Origin: an uncultured Bacilli bacterium
Lineage (GTDB): Bacteria; Bacillota_I; Bacilli_A; RF39; UBA660
DNA: 64,000 nt
Assembly: GCA_934129945.1 (NCBI GenBank)
Contig: CAKOXC010000001.1
Location: forward strand, 186,001-250,000
Direction: 5' to 3'
The notes under the pieces were generated by a model, which worked only from the letters and a program-made list of their open reading frames with translations, did no database searches and was not told the origin of the DNA. Each line of letters opens with the position of its first letter. The first letter of the stretch is position 1. Below are positions 9,804 through 18,726 of the stretch, in pieces. The position numbers and the translations under genes are program-made.

Positions 9804-10745
9804 ATGTTAATAAAATTAGGATATGCTTGTATTTCAAAAACAATAGAAAATGTAACTCCTTCAACTAATTATACTTATACAGAATATTTAAAAACTAAAA
9901 GCCTTAGTAAACTAAATGAAATTATTATATCTAATTTAAAAGATTTAAATATTTTAATTGATTACAACATTAGAAATAACATTCATTTTTTTAGACTTTC
10001 TTCTAAAATTATACCACTTGCTACTAGATTAGATGTAATCTTTGATTATAAAGAAAAATATTTAGAACATTATAAATTAATTGGAGAAAAAATTAAAAAT
10101 TCAAATATGAGATGTGACTTTCATCCAGATCAATTTTGTGTACTAAATTCGGTAAGAACAGAAGTTTTAGACAATACTATTGAAATACTAAAATATCATT
10201 ACAATCTTTTAGATTATTTAAATATCGAAAATAAGCTACTGGTTTTACACATTGGAAGTTCTGTTTTAGGAAAAGAAAATGCTAAAACAAGATTTATTAA
10301 TAATTTTAAAAAGCTACCAGTTGAAATACAAAAGTGTATTGCTATTGAAAATGATGATAAAGTATTTAATATAAAAGATTGTATTGATATTTATAGCAAA
10401 ATAAAAACACCTATTGTTTTAGATTACCATCATCATTTTTGTAATAATGATGGACAAGATATAAATATTTATTTACCTACTGTTTTAAACAGTTGGGGTA
10501 ATATTACTCCTAAAATGCATTTTTCTAGTCCTAAAAATAAAACAAAAAAAGAATTTAGAAGTCATCATGATTTTATAAATTCTGATAGTTTTATTAATTT
10601 TATAGAACTAATTAAAGTATATAACAAAGATATTGATATTATGATTGAAGCTAAAGCAAAAGATATGGCTTTATTTAAATTAACAAGAGAATTAAAATAT
10701 AAAACTGATTATAAATTTATAGATGAAACAACTTTTATAGTATAA
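9804..10745 (+). CDS. uvsE: UV damage endonuclease UvsE/UVDE
   Basis: 313 residues, usual for bacterial UvsE. This TIM-barrel, Mn-dependent endonuclease nicks DNA 5' of UV photoproducts. Family marks read here: LGYACISK at the N-terminus, HFFRLSSKIIP, the metal-ligand strand CDFHPDQFCVLNS, HIGSSVLGK, ENDDKVF, LDYHHHFCN and MHFSSPK. It is one of only two plus-strand genes left of 25 kb. The Shine-Dalgarno GGTGA precedes ATG 9804, and a shared terminator hairpin closes it. Confidence 0.93.
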   Translation: MLIKLGYACISKTIENVTPSTNYTYTEYLKTKSLSKLNEIIISNLKDLNILIDYNIRNNIHFFRLSSKIIPLATRLDVIFDYKEKYLEHYKLIGEKIKNSNMRCDFHPDQFCVLNSVRTEVLDNTIEILKYHYNLLDYLNIENKLLVLHIGSSVLGKENAKTRFINNFKKLPVEIQKCIAIENDDKVFNIKDCIDIYSKIKTPIVLDYHHHFCNNDGQDINIYLPTVLNSWGNITPKMHFSSPKNKTKKEFRSHHDFINSDSFINFIELIKVYNKDIDIMIEAKAKDMALFKLTRELKYKTDYKFIDETTFIV

Positions 10746-10748
10746 TAA

Positions 10749-10768
10749 AAAGTAGCAAAAGCTACTTT
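10749..10768. terminator. Bidirectional terminator between convergent genes
   Basis: Perfect 8-bp stem AAAGTAGC/GCTACTTT with an AAAA loop, A/T-rich on both sides. It lies between the 3' ends of uvsE (plus) and the Ig-like gene (minus), overlapping the stop of the latter. Confidence 0.75.
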
Positions 10769-11306
10769 ATGATAAAGTTATATTACCATCACTTATTGGT
10801 AAATTTTCATAATTTTTATCCGTTACTGTAAATTCTCTTTCAGCTGCTTCAGCATTAGCTATTTCTTCAGTATGTGTCTCCGTATTCATTACAATTTCTT
10901 TTAATGTATCAGTAAATGTATGTTCTCCATCAGAAGATGTTTGTTTAATATAAATTGTAGGTGGAGTTTCATTTCCAGAATATGGAACGTTATTGAATAT
11001 TGCATTACCAGAATCATCTGATATTACCTCTGTACCGTATTCACGACCTTCTCTATCACATCTCTTAAATGTTGCACCAATTATTGGAACTCCAATATTT
11101 GTTCCATCATCACTAACATGTAAAGTTAAAGTACCTGTTGCAGCAATTTGAAAAGTATAACTGTTATTTCCTTCTTTAATTTCAATAGAATTTGGATCTA
11201 TAGAAGTATTATCATAACCTAGTATATCTGCCTCAACTGTATATGTTCCATTTGTTAGAGCTTTTGAACCTTTGCCATTTGTTATTGGTATTAAGTGTTT
11301 AGCCAT
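10767..11306 (-). CDS. Ig-like/Cna-B-type repeat protein without signal peptide
   Basis: 179 residues. Residues ~55-110 (GTLTLHVSDDGTNIGVPIIG then ATFKRCDREG and SGNAIFNNVPY) have the pattern of a Cna-B/SpaA prealbumin-like beta-sandwich, where a variable cargo strand is followed by 'G.A.F.NVPY'. The final ~23 residues (EFTVTDKNYENLPISDGNITL) match the C-terminus of the neighbouring gene. No signal peptide, LPxTG or transmembrane segment is visible, so its location is unclear. The start overlaps the 3' end of the upstream gene by 16 bases, indicating translational coupling. Confidence 0.6.
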   Translation of the reverse strand: MAKHLIPITNGKGSKALTNGTYTVEADILGYDNTSIDPNSIEIKEGNNSYTFQIAATGTLTLHVSDDGTNIGVPIIGATFKRCDREGREYGTEVISDDSGNAIFNNVPYSGNETPPTIYIKQTSSDGEHTFTDTLKEIVMNTETHTEEIANAEAAEREFTVTDKNYENLPISDGNITLS

Positions 11307-11644
11307 AAAATTATATTTCCTTTCTGTATTGGCAAATTATAATATTTGTCTGTTAAAGTAATGGTTATTTTAGATGACTTTAAACAATCTTTTTTAAAAT
11401 AAAATGTTAGTTCCGTAGGATAATTCTTATCAAAATTAATAATTTTGCAATATTTATTTATCTTTTTATCTATTGGAATTATTTCTAATTTATATGTGCC
11501 ACATTCATTTAATGTAAAGTTAGTAATACCTAAATTATCAGATTCACATTCAATAATTTTATTTCCTAATTTATTATAAATAAATATTTTATATAGAAAG
11601 ACATCAATGGAATTATATAATTTACATTTTATTTTATAATTCAT
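11291..11644 (-). CDS. Small beta-sandwich protein paired with the downstream Ig-like gene
   Basis: 117 residues from ATG 11644 (Shine-Dalgarno AAGGTG); a GTG three codons earlier is less well placed. The middle (GNKIIECESDNLGITNFTLNE then GTYKLEIIPI) has the alternating hydrophobic pattern of a carboxypeptidase-regulatory/Cna-B-like fold. The C-terminus (KITITLTDKYYNLPIQKGNI) is clearly related to the end of the next gene, so the two are likely duplicated modules of one system. Function unknown. Confidence 0.55.
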   Translation of the reverse strand: MNYKIKCKLYNSIDVFLYKIFIYNKLGNKIIECESDNLGITNFTLNECGTYKLEIIPIDKKINKYCKIINFDKNYPTELTFYFKKDCLKSSKITITLTDKYYNLPIQKGNIILWLNT

Positions 11645-11710
11645 AAAAATCACCTTATAACTTAATATAATTTATGATAGTTAATACTTAATCGTAAATT
11701 ACTTTTGACC

Positions 11711-11740
11711 ATAAAAAAACAACTCTTAAGTTGCTTTTGT
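11711..11740 (-). terminator. Probable terminator after the AAA ATPase gene
   Basis: Minus strand: short stem CAACT/AGTTG with a palindromic TTAAG-type loop followed by seven T residues. The stem is weak but well placed just after the stop. Confidence 0.45.
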
Positions 11741-11744
11741 TATT

Positions 11745-12470
11745 TTAATCAAATAATCTATTTTGCATTTCATATGGATTTTCTATATACATTTTATACA
11801 ATGAATAAATATCAGTATTTTCATATTTTACTTCTTTAAAATTTTGATTTAAATCTAATATTTTTCCCTCACGATAGCTAATTAATATCGGAGAATGAGT
11901 TGCAATAATAAACTGGCTACCATTTTTTACTAAATCATTTATTAAACATAATAAAGATAATTGATTTTGTGGTGATAAAGCTGCTTCCGGTTCATCTAAA
12001 ATATATAATCCATTATCAGAAAATCTATATTGTAACAATTTCAAAAAAGATTCACCATGAGAACATGTATGTAAACTCCCACCATAATGACGAGAAACTT
12101 CGATTCCTAAATCGTCTACTTCGGATGCAAAATTATAAAAACTTTCAGCTCTTAAGAAAAATTTAGTTGATGGATTTCTATATTTATCTATTCTAATATA
12201 ATTTGCAAGTTCTGACGTTGTATTTCTTGTTTCATATCTAAAATTTTGTGTTCCACCTTCAGATGGCAAACCTAACGCAACAGCTAAAGCTTCAATAAAA
12301 GTAGATTTACCAATACCATTATCCCCTACTAAAAAAGTTACAGGTTTATCAAAATTAATCTCTTTAAAATTTTTTATAGACTCTATATTAAATGGATAAA
12401 CATTTAAATCTTTTACTTCATCTAAATCTAAAGATATTTTTTTTATTATTAAATTATTTTTAAAATCCAT
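11745..12470 (-). CDS. AAA/ABC-type ATPase (AAA_21-like, single-gene)
   Basis: 241 residues with the full ABC-class nucleotide-binding set: Walker A GDNGIGKST at 49-57, signature-like CSHGESFL near 138, Walker B GLYILDEPEAALS near 155-167, and the H-loop FIIATHSPIL. No membrane partner or coiled coil is present, so it is not a transporter or SMC arm. It resembles the short OLD/RecF-like ATPases annotated as 'AAA family ATPase', some of which act in phage defence. No nuclease domain or partner gene is evident here. Start ATG 12470 follows a GGTGG Shine-Dalgarno. Confidence 0.8.
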   Translation of the reverse strand: MDFKNNLIIKKISLDLDEVKDLNVYPFNIESIKNFKEINFDKPVTFLVGDNGIGKSTFIEALAVALGLPSEGGTQNFRYETRNTTSELANYIRIDKYRNPSTKFFLRAESFYNFASEVDDLGIEVSRHYGGSLHTCSHGESFLKLLQYRFSDNGLYILDEPEAALSPQNQLSLLCLINDLVKNGSQFIIATHSPILISYREGKILDLNQNFKEVKYENTDIYSLYKMYIENPYEMQNRLFD

Positions 12471-12498
12471 CTTTACCACCTGTTTTTAGTAAGTATTG

Positions 12499-13026
12499 TT
12501 ATTTAAATTTTCTTAATATTCTAACTGGTTTTTGTTTAATTCCTGATGATTCTTGTGAGTTTTCTTGGTTAGTGTTTACACAAGTTTTTTCTTCTTTTTG
12601 AATTTTTTTAGTATTTTCACTCACAAGATCACAATTCGGTATTTTTAATTCATTTGGTTTTTTTCTAACAATTCTTTCATTTTCTTTTTTTAAGTCGATA
12701 GAATTTAAAGTATTTTCCATTTGAGAAGCTACAAGTATTTCTATTGGTAAACATCCAATATATTTAGATTTTGCTTTCTTTAAATCAAAGTCAGGATACA
12801 AAACATAATATATTTCACTATTTTTACCTTCACTTACAAAGTATATGCTAGGATCTTCATCATACCATATTGGTGTTATTTCGTTATAATTCATATTTTT
12901 TAAATTGAACTCAATTATTTCATGAAATTTGTCTAAATCTTCTTTTAAAACCATTTTTTTACCAGCATATATATAGGCATATAAAAGTCCTAAACCATAT
13001 GCATCTTCACTATATAACATTGACAT
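12499..13026 (-). CDS. Conserved-looking hypothetical protein with charged C-terminal tail
   Basis: 175 residues starting MSMLYSEDAYGLG; start 13026 is preceded by AGAGG. The N-terminal ~110 residues look globular (WYDEDPSIYFVSEG, YYVLYPDFDL), while residues ~120-175 are Lys/Glu/Asn/Gln-rich and probably disordered. I do not recognise a family. It lies 28 bases upstream of the ATPase gene on the same strand and may be its partner. Confidence 0.55.
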   Translation of the reverse strand: MSMLYSEDAYGLGLLYAYIYAGKKMVLKEDLDKFHEIIEFNLKNMNYNEITPIWYDEDPSIYFVSEGKNSEIYYVLYPDFDLKKAKSKYIGCLPIEILVASQMENTLNSIDLKKENERIVRKKPNELKIPNCDLVSENTKKIQKEEKTCVNTNQENSQESSGIKQKPVRILRKFK

Positions 13027-13084
13027 AATAAAACCTCTTTCTTTCATTTTTATATTATACAACATTTTTATAATTTTCCAATTA

Positions 13085-13198
13085 TTATATTTTTAATTTA
13101 TTCTTTTTCAACTTTATCAGTAGCACACCTATAGATTTAAAACCCTTCATATTTCTATTATATCTCATGGTAGCTTTAAATTCATACAATTTTTTCAT
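13085..13198 (-). pseudogene. Eroded remnant of a DUF488-like gene C-terminus
   Basis: This intergenic stretch, read on the minus strand, encodes MRYNRNMKGFKSIGVLL, closely similar to the AMRHNRNMRGFNSLRALYL segment of the intact DUF488-like protein at 14885-15541. The frame is short (37 codons) and the family's N-terminal catalytic-type motifs are absent. I read it as a leftover of a duplicated copy. Confidence 0.55.
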
Positions 13199-13274
13199 CA
13201 ATTAATAGAATTAAATTATCTGCCTTTTTCATTAGATTAATACACTCAAAAATTTAAATAATTTATTAATAAGT

Positions 13275-14540
13275 TTATTTATATAATAATCCATTTTCAG
13301 ATTTAATCTTAATATATATTCTTAAATAAATTAACCTAACAATTCTATCTATTCCACATAAAAGTGAAAGTCCTAATAAACCAAAACCAAGTTTTTTAAA
13401 TAATAATGCTAATGGAATTCTAACACATATTCCTCCAATCAATGCCATATTTCTAATTGCTTTTGTATTTTTATTTGCGGATAGATATGCTCTATAATTG
13501 CTCGAAGCTACTTCCATTACAAATTCAATACTATAAAACCAAATATATGGATTACAATCTTTCCAAGGAACTGTTTTTGCTAAAAACCACCAAGACGGAT
13601 GCATCATAAATACTAAAAAAACAATTGATATCAATGTACCATGTATCCCAATATAATCAACTTTAGTTAATAAATCTTTATTTTCTTTTTCTATATCATT
13701 CGAATAATCTATAAGTAAACCATTATAATAACCAGAAATAATCTCGCTTAATGTATCAGAAACAGTTATACAAGCACAATGTATAGTATAAATTGCTGTT
13801 CCAAATGAACTTGCAATACTTGTATATGTTATATTCACAATTCTTTGTATAATTTTATTAAATGCAAGATCTTTCCCGTATTTTAATATTTCTTTTATAT
13901 AAATTTTTCTTATTTTTCCAATTTTAAATTTAGATACAACAAATAACAAAATAGTACTAACAAGTGTTGAAATAATAGTTGCTATATAAATTCCTATTTC
14001 ATTATATCCATTCTTAATACTAATAATGTCACCAAATATATTAATTACTGAAGATATAAAAACAATTATAAATATTAAATTTGTTTTTTCTTTAACTTTT
14101 AAGTCATTCTTTGCGATATATCCAACTGCCACAAGTGGAAGTTGAATTGCTTTTAGTCTTAAAATAATTGTTAATATGTTTCTTGCCTCATTATCTAATT
14201 GATAAACATGCGTTATATTTCTTGCAAAATAGAAAAGCAATAATCCAGTAATAAAACTAAAGATCAATTCTAAAAATAAACCTGCAGTATTAATATCTTT
14301 ACTATCGTCTTTATTTCTTACCAGTACTATACTGTGTGAAGAACTTATACAAGCTTGTAAAGTATTTATTGCCCAATTTAATGTTATAAACGACGAAAAA
14401 ACAACGAGTGCTGTTTGTCCAATTGAATTGGAAATAGACTTATCAATCAATATCAAAAAAGTATTAGTAAACTCAACTATGATATATGGTAGTACAAATA
14501 ACAATGATTTTATTACTCTCTTTTTCATATCTTTCTTCAT
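13275..14540 (-). CDS. MATE-type multidrug/lipid flippase-family transporter
   Basis: 421 residues, about 12 transmembrane helices in two halves. The N-terminus (LLFVLPYIIVEFTNTFLILID) carries the MATE-like pattern of an early P-x-I-x-x-x-F helix facing the cleft. Repeated half-structure and length fit the MATE/MOP superfamily, which exports drugs or other solutes driven by Na+ or H+; the substrate is unknown. ATG 14540 has an AGTGG Shine-Dalgarno five bases upstream. An internal ATG at 14525 is a weaker alternative. Confidence 0.75.
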   Translation of the reverse strand: MKKDMKKRVIKSLLFVLPYIIVEFTNTFLILIDKSISNSIGQTALVVFSSFITLNWAINTLQACISSSHSIVLVRNKDDSKDINTAGLFLELIFSFITGLLLFYFARNITHVYQLDNEARNILTIILRLKAIQLPLVAVGYIAKNDLKVKEKTNLIFIIVFISSVINIFGDIISIKNGYNEIGIYIATIISTLVSTILLFVVSKFKIGKIRKIYIKEILKYGKDLAFNKIIQRIVNITYTSIASSFGTAIYTIHCACITVSDTLSEIISGYYNGLLIDYSNDIEKENKDLLTKVDYIGIHGTLISIVFLVFMMHPSWWFLAKTVPWKDCNPYIWFYSIEFVMEVASSNYRAYLSANKNTKAIRNMALIGGICVRIPLALLFKKLGFGLLGLSLLCGIDRIVRLIYLRIYIKIKSENGLLYK

Positions 14541-14884
14541 TATAACCACTGTTATTATTATATCAAAATTTTTTATAGATTCATATTTTTCATCATCATA
14601 ATGATTTTTTTAATATCTTGTAATAGTTCACAAATTTAAATCTATAATTTCTATTTTAACATTTATTTCATATAAATTAACCTTTATACTCATACATTAT
14701 TTTTGATTGCTTATCTCATAAAATTCATGAGATTGAGTTTCTGTAATTACTCAATATAATTTTCTTTTTAGCTTTCATCAAAAATCAAATAAGTTTGAAC
14801 AGATTTGCAAATGGTGCTTTAAATAAATAAAACTACTTCAAAGAAAAAAATAGTTAATAAAAACTATTAACTAACAATAATATA
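14541..14884. other. 344-base gene-free stretch
   Basis: No convincing reading frame on either strand. It contains a 7-bp inverted repeat (ATCTCAT/ATGAGAT near 14714-14734) and, at its right end, the terminator of the DUF488-like gene. Nothing else is recognised. Confidence 0.5.
14843..14873 (-). terminator. Terminator of DUF488-like gene
   Basis: Minus strand: perfect 9-bp stem TAGTTAATA/TATTAACTA with a 5-base loop, followed by seven T residues. A similar stem sequence recurs after pepF. Confidence 0.8.
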
Positions 14885-15541
14885 TTACATTTTCTTAGTT
14901 TTCACTAATAAATTTTTACTATGATTTTTATTATATTCTGATTCAACTTCGTCTGCATCACATCTAAGGTAGCAAGCAGCCTGTCTATAACCATCATAAC
15001 ATTTGCTTTTTTCTTCTAATTCTTTTGCCAAACTCTCTAATTTCTCACCTTTTTCAAATAAATATAATGCTCTTAAAGAATTAAAACCTCTCATATTTCT
15101 ATTATGCCTCATTGCATCCTCCAAATATTGTTTAATATATTTTGGTCTTTCTACTTTCTCTATTTCATAATCTTTTGCTTTTGTTTCAGGAACATTTATT
15201 CCTAATAATATTTCAAACCATGCAGCTACTATATGTCTATGACAAAATTCAGTATTTGCTTCATAACATAATAATACTGAGTTATCTAATTCTCTATAAA
15301 CTTGTTCTGGATCTAACTTTGATAATACTTGATTCCAATATTCTTGAATATAATATCTATTATTTTCCTCTTTAGAAACATTACCAATATTATCATGCCA
15401 TATTTTCCAAAAAGAAAGTTTTGGTGCTAACTTTGGATAGCATCTTCCTTGATAATTTACATCTTTTCCACGATTACCAGAAATAGAATATGTAATATAC
15501 TTATCTGATTGCCAGTCATTATAACTACTTGTACTAATCAT
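14885..15541 (-). CDS. DUF488-like protein
   Basis: 218 residues. The segment LLCYEANTEFCHRHIVAAWF (around residues 90-109) matches the hallmark of DUF488 proteins, a cysteine strand followed by E-x(5)-CHR. The early SISGNRG and CYPKLAP region fits the DUF488 N-terminus. Biochemical function is unknown for the family, though the invariant Cys/His/Arg cluster suggests catalysis or metal/nucleotide binding. The C-terminal ~85 residues (HNRNMRGFNSLRALYLFEKG onward) form a charged helical tail. AAGGAG precedes ATG 15541. Confidence 0.65.
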   Translation of the reverse strand: MISTSSYNDWQSDKYITYSISGNRGKDVNYQGRCYPKLAPKLSFWKIWHDNIGNVSKEENNRYYIQEYWNQVLSKLDPEQVYRELDNSVLLCYEANTEFCHRHIVAAWFEILLGINVPETKAKDYEIEKVERPKYIKQYLEDAMRHNRNMRGFNSLRALYLFEKGEKLESLAKELEEKSKCYDGYRQAACYLRCDADEVESEYNKNHSKNLLVKTKKM

Positions 15542-15637
15542 TTTTTTCTCCTTAATATTGAAAATATATTATACACTTTATTTTAACATTTACAATATTT
15601 TTATTTTCATAATTATTAAGAAATTTTTTAACATATT

Positions 15638-15668
15638 AAAAAGCAGCAATAATTACATGCTACTTTTT
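15638..15668 (-). terminator. Terminator of membrane-anchored hypothetical gene
   Basis: Minus strand: stem AAAAAGTAGC/GCTGCTTTTT (one G-U pair) with T-rich flanks, just after the stop at 15673. Confidence 0.6.
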
Positions 15669-15672
15669 AATT

Positions 15673-16587
15673 TTATTTCTTTTTTTTGTTTTTCTTTTTT
15701 TTCAAAACACGTCTTTGTTGTTCTTCAGCTTTAAATTCTTCAGTCCCTATTGGAATATATACTGGATCAAATAAAGATTTTGTTTGTTGGAATTCTAAAT
15801 TTGATTCTTTTATATCTTTAATTCGAGAGTTTTTTATTTCTGTAACAGCTTTTTGTAATTCTTCGTTTTTATCTCTATCTCTCGCAAGAAAATATACTGT
15901 AAATGTTTTATCTTTAGCTTCTTCTTCAGTCATTTCAGTAAAAGTATGTTTAATTTTAAAACGTTCTGAAGTAAATTCTACTCCATCAATAGGACAATAT
16001 AAGTTTAAAATACCTATAATTGCTACATTTTTACCATCAATTGTTCCAATTCTATATGAATAAGTTGTTATTTCATTTAATTTTTTTACTTCATCTAAAG
16101 TATAAGCTAATGGCATTAATTCTTCGTCTAATAGAGCTACTCCACAGTGTAAGCCATTAAAGTGTTCTTTTTCAGAAAGAACAGTAAACATTACTTTTTC
16201 AATATTTCCCTTCAATTCTGCATATTCTCTCTTATCTTTATCAGTCATAAGAATAAGAGATTCCTTTATTTCTTTCATTATTGTTGAATTCATATTCATT
16301 ACCGATTTTTTTAATATAATACTTTTAATATGAGAATTTAATAAATTTATTCCTGGAATACATAATACAATTATATCTAATTTCTCTACAATTTTGGTTA
16401 ATTTAGTAAATAACTTAGTATTCTTATTTTCTATCTTTCTTTTTCTAGATTCACGAAACCAAGCTTCATCAATTCTATATCCGTTTTCTGCAACTTTTAA
16501 TACAAAATCAAATTCAGCTTTATTCGTAATAACGACACTTCTTATAATTGTAACAAGTTCAACAATAATTGCTAAAAATATATACAT
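15673..16587 (-). CDS. Membrane-associated hypothetical protein with Lys-rich tail
   Basis: 304 residues from MYIFLAIIVELVTII; the GGGGGAG Shine-Dalgarno sits five bases before ATG 16587, so the ATG five codons earlier is unlikely. There is one N-terminal transmembrane segment and a second hydrophobic stretch (KLDIIVLCIPGINLLNSHI) near residue 70. A soluble domain (~110-280) and a terminal KKKKNKKKK tail follow, the latter typical of a cytoplasmic membrane- or RNA-binding end. No family recognised. Confidence 0.55.
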   Translation of the reverse strand: MYIFLAIIVELVTIIRSVVITNKAEFDFVLKVAENGYRIDEAWFRESRKRKIENKNTKLFTKLTKIVEKLDIIVLCIPGINLLNSHIKSIILKKSVMNMNSTIMKEIKESLILMTDKDKREYAELKGNIEKVMFTVLSEKEHFNGLHCGVALLDEELMPLAYTLDEVKKLNEITTYSYRIGTIDGKNVAIIGILNLYCPIDGVEFTSERFKIKHTFTEMTEEEAKDKTFTVYFLARDRDKNEELQKAVTEIKNSRIKDIKESNLEFQQTKSLFDPVYIPIGTEEFKAEEQQRRVLKKKKNKKKK

Positions 16588-16741
16588 TAAAAACTCCCCC
16601 ATCTATGGCGTTAATATAACATTATTTCTTCTAATTAGCAATACAAAATTCAATGTTTTGAAATTAATAATACTAATTATTAAAAATTTCTATATGATTA
16701 GATCACTAATTAGTCACATAACATCATCCATTTTAGCATTT

Positions 16742-16825
16742 GAAACTTTAATAGTTCAAGTTTAGTACTAATCAATCTAGTGCCCTAAGGGAAGAAGTAG
16801 AACGACTTCTAGGGACAAAGAAATA
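16742..16825 (-). repeat. Attachment-site-like remnant C (ssrA 3'-end-like)
   Basis: Contains ATCAATCTAGTG (16771-16782), matching 11 of 12 bases of the tmRNA 3' end plus flank at 24787-24798. It is flanked on one side by an imperfect hairpin (TTGAAACT..AGTTCAA) and on the other by a stem-loop (AGAAGT..ACTTCT) where the tmRNA T-arm would be. Same orientation as copies at 18.8 and 24.8 kb. Confidence 0.5.
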
Positions 16826-16853
16826 GTTAGCAAAAACTATTAACTAACTATTT
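16821..16853 (-). terminator. Hairpin downstream of pepF
   Basis: Perfect 10-bp inverted repeat AAATAGTTAG/CTAACTATTT with a 13-base loop, 27 bases past the pepF stop. The T tract on the minus strand is short (TTTCTTT), so it is a probable but not strong terminator. Confidence 0.5.
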
Positions 16854-16879
16854 ATAACAATAATTTTTTTATAAAATCA

Positions 16880-18631
16880 TTATTTGTTTAAAGGTAAAAC
16901 TTTTTGTAATTCTTTTATATCTTTTGCCATTACATTAAATCCTGATTCTATTATATTGGTATTTACTAAATCAATATTAAGTATTTTTAATAAGTCTAAT
17001 GAATATTGATTACTCCCTGCTGATAGAAATTTAATATATTCTTCTTTTGATAATGATTTTTTGTCAACTAAAGAATCTACAACTACACTTGCCATTAATA
17101 AACCTGTAGCATATTTATATGGATAATAACTCCATCTATATAAGTGGCCAAGTCTAGTCCATTCAACATTTGCTATTTGATCATAAGTTATATTATTACC
17201 ATAATATTTCTTTAAAATTTTAAAGTATCTATCACATAAAATCTCAGATGTTAGTTCAGAATTGGTTCTTATTTTATACAAATCATTTTCAAATTCAGTA
17301 TACATTGTTTGTTTAAATACTGATGAAAAATAATTTTCTATTTCTTTGCTTAAATAAAATATTTTTTCTTCTTCAGTATTAGCATTTTTATATAAGTATC
17401 TATTTAATAAAATTTCATTTACGATAGAAGCTGTCTCTCCAACAAAAATTGTACTATCTTCATATATAAATGGTTGTTCTTTTTTTGATAAATAGTAATT
17501 AACGATATGTCCTATTTCGTGAATCATATTTTTTAAATCAATATATGCTCCTCTAAAATTCATAAAAGAATATGTATGCCAAGAAAAAGTTATTGATTGA
17601 TGCTTATTTTCATTTAATTCAGCATCTATGTGACCATCAAATAATGTTTTGACAATTTCAATATATTCTTGACCTAGTGGTTCTAAAGCTTTTAAAATTA
17701 TCTCTTTTCCTTCTTCTATTGAATATTTAATTTTTAAATTACTATTTAATGGAACTCCAAAATCATATAAGTGAGGTTCTTCTATTTCGAGTAAATCAGA
17801 TTTTATTTTTAAATATTCTTGAATAAGACCTAAATTATTATTTACTGATTCAATTAATTTGTTTATAATTTCAGGATTAATGTTTTCTTCAAATAATATT
17901 TTTTCTAAGACAGAATTATATTTTTCTAAAAGTGAATTTTCTATTCTAAAACCATAAATTCTATTTAATATATTTGCAAAATTATCTTTTTCTTTTTGGA
18001 AAGCATTATTAACAACAAAATACGTTTGTTTTCTTGTTTCTCTATCTCTAGAAGAAATATATTTTGCAAAATTAGATGATGTTATTTTAACCTCTTCTCC
18101 ATCTACATTTATACTTTCATATTTAATGTCTCTAAGTAAATTATTATATATACTTAATTGTTCATTTATGCTATCACTATTTTCTTTTATTTTTTGATTT
18201 ATTTCATCTAATTGTATATGCTCTTGAAGTCTAAATAAATTATATAGTGATAATTTATAAATCTCTAATTTAGGATTTTCAACAATAAAACTAGAAACTT
18301 TTCCAAATCCTAAATCTAATATTTTTCTATCAATAAATTTTAATATAGTATTTACATCATTATTAAATGTTTCTGCTACTCTTTTTAATTCAATGCATTC
18401 CTCATCATTAACATTTTTATAATACATTAGGGAGCCATAAATTAAAATATTATTACTTATTTCTTTTATTTTCCATTTTTTATCTAACAATTTTAATAGT
18501 AAAGTAGAATTCAATTCAGCTTCTTCATATTTTTTAATATCTTCTAATAATTGTTTGACATTATTTATCTCATCATAGAATGTTTGATTATTGGCAAATA
18601 TTTCCTGCAAATTCCATTCAAATTTAGTCAT
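16880..18631 (-). CDS. pepF: Oligoendopeptidase F family zinc metallopeptidase (M3)
   Basis: 583 residues, the usual length. It is a cytosolic peptidase cleaving short peptides. The gluzincin motif HEIGH is at 371-375, and a downstream glutamate ligand lies in GETASIVNE (E399). The C-terminal WSYYPYKYATGLLMA segment is the substrate-loop signature of the M3B family. GGAGG precedes ATG 18631. It sits between two attachment-site-like repeats, so it may have arrived or been boxed in by insertion events, although pepF is usually an ordinary chromosomal gene. Confidence 0.9.
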   Translation of the reverse strand: MTKFEWNLQEIFANNQTFYDEINNVKQLLEDIKKYEEAELNSTLLLKLLDKKWKIKEISNNILIYGSLMYYKNVNDEECIELKRVAETFNNDVNTILKFIDRKILDLGFGKVSSFIVENPKLEIYKLSLYNLFRLQEHIQLDEINQKIKENSDSINEQLSIYNNLLRDIKYESINVDGEEVKITSSNFAKYISSRDRETRKQTYFVVNNAFQKEKDNFANILNRIYGFRIENSLLEKYNSVLEKILFEENINPEIINKLIESVNNNLGLIQEYLKIKSDLLEIEEPHLYDFGVPLNSNLKIKYSIEEGKEIILKALEPLGQEYIEIVKTLFDGHIDAELNENKHQSITFSWHTYSFMNFRGAYIDLKNMIHEIGHIVNYYLSKKEQPFIYEDSTIFVGETASIVNEILLNRYLYKNANTEEEKIFYLSKEIENYFSSVFKQTMYTEFENDLYKIRTNSELTSEILCDRYFKILKKYYGNNITYDQIANVEWTRLGHLYRWSYYPYKYATGLLMASVVVDSLVDKKSLSKEEYIKFLSAGSNQYSLDLLKILNIDLVNTNIIESGFNVMAKDIKELQKVLPLNK

Positions 18632-18726
18632 TATTATACCTCCAAAGATAATTTGATATTATTATATCATATTTTTTTATACTTTAATTACTTATATTTA
18701 TCCCTTTACACATGCTATTTGGTTAT

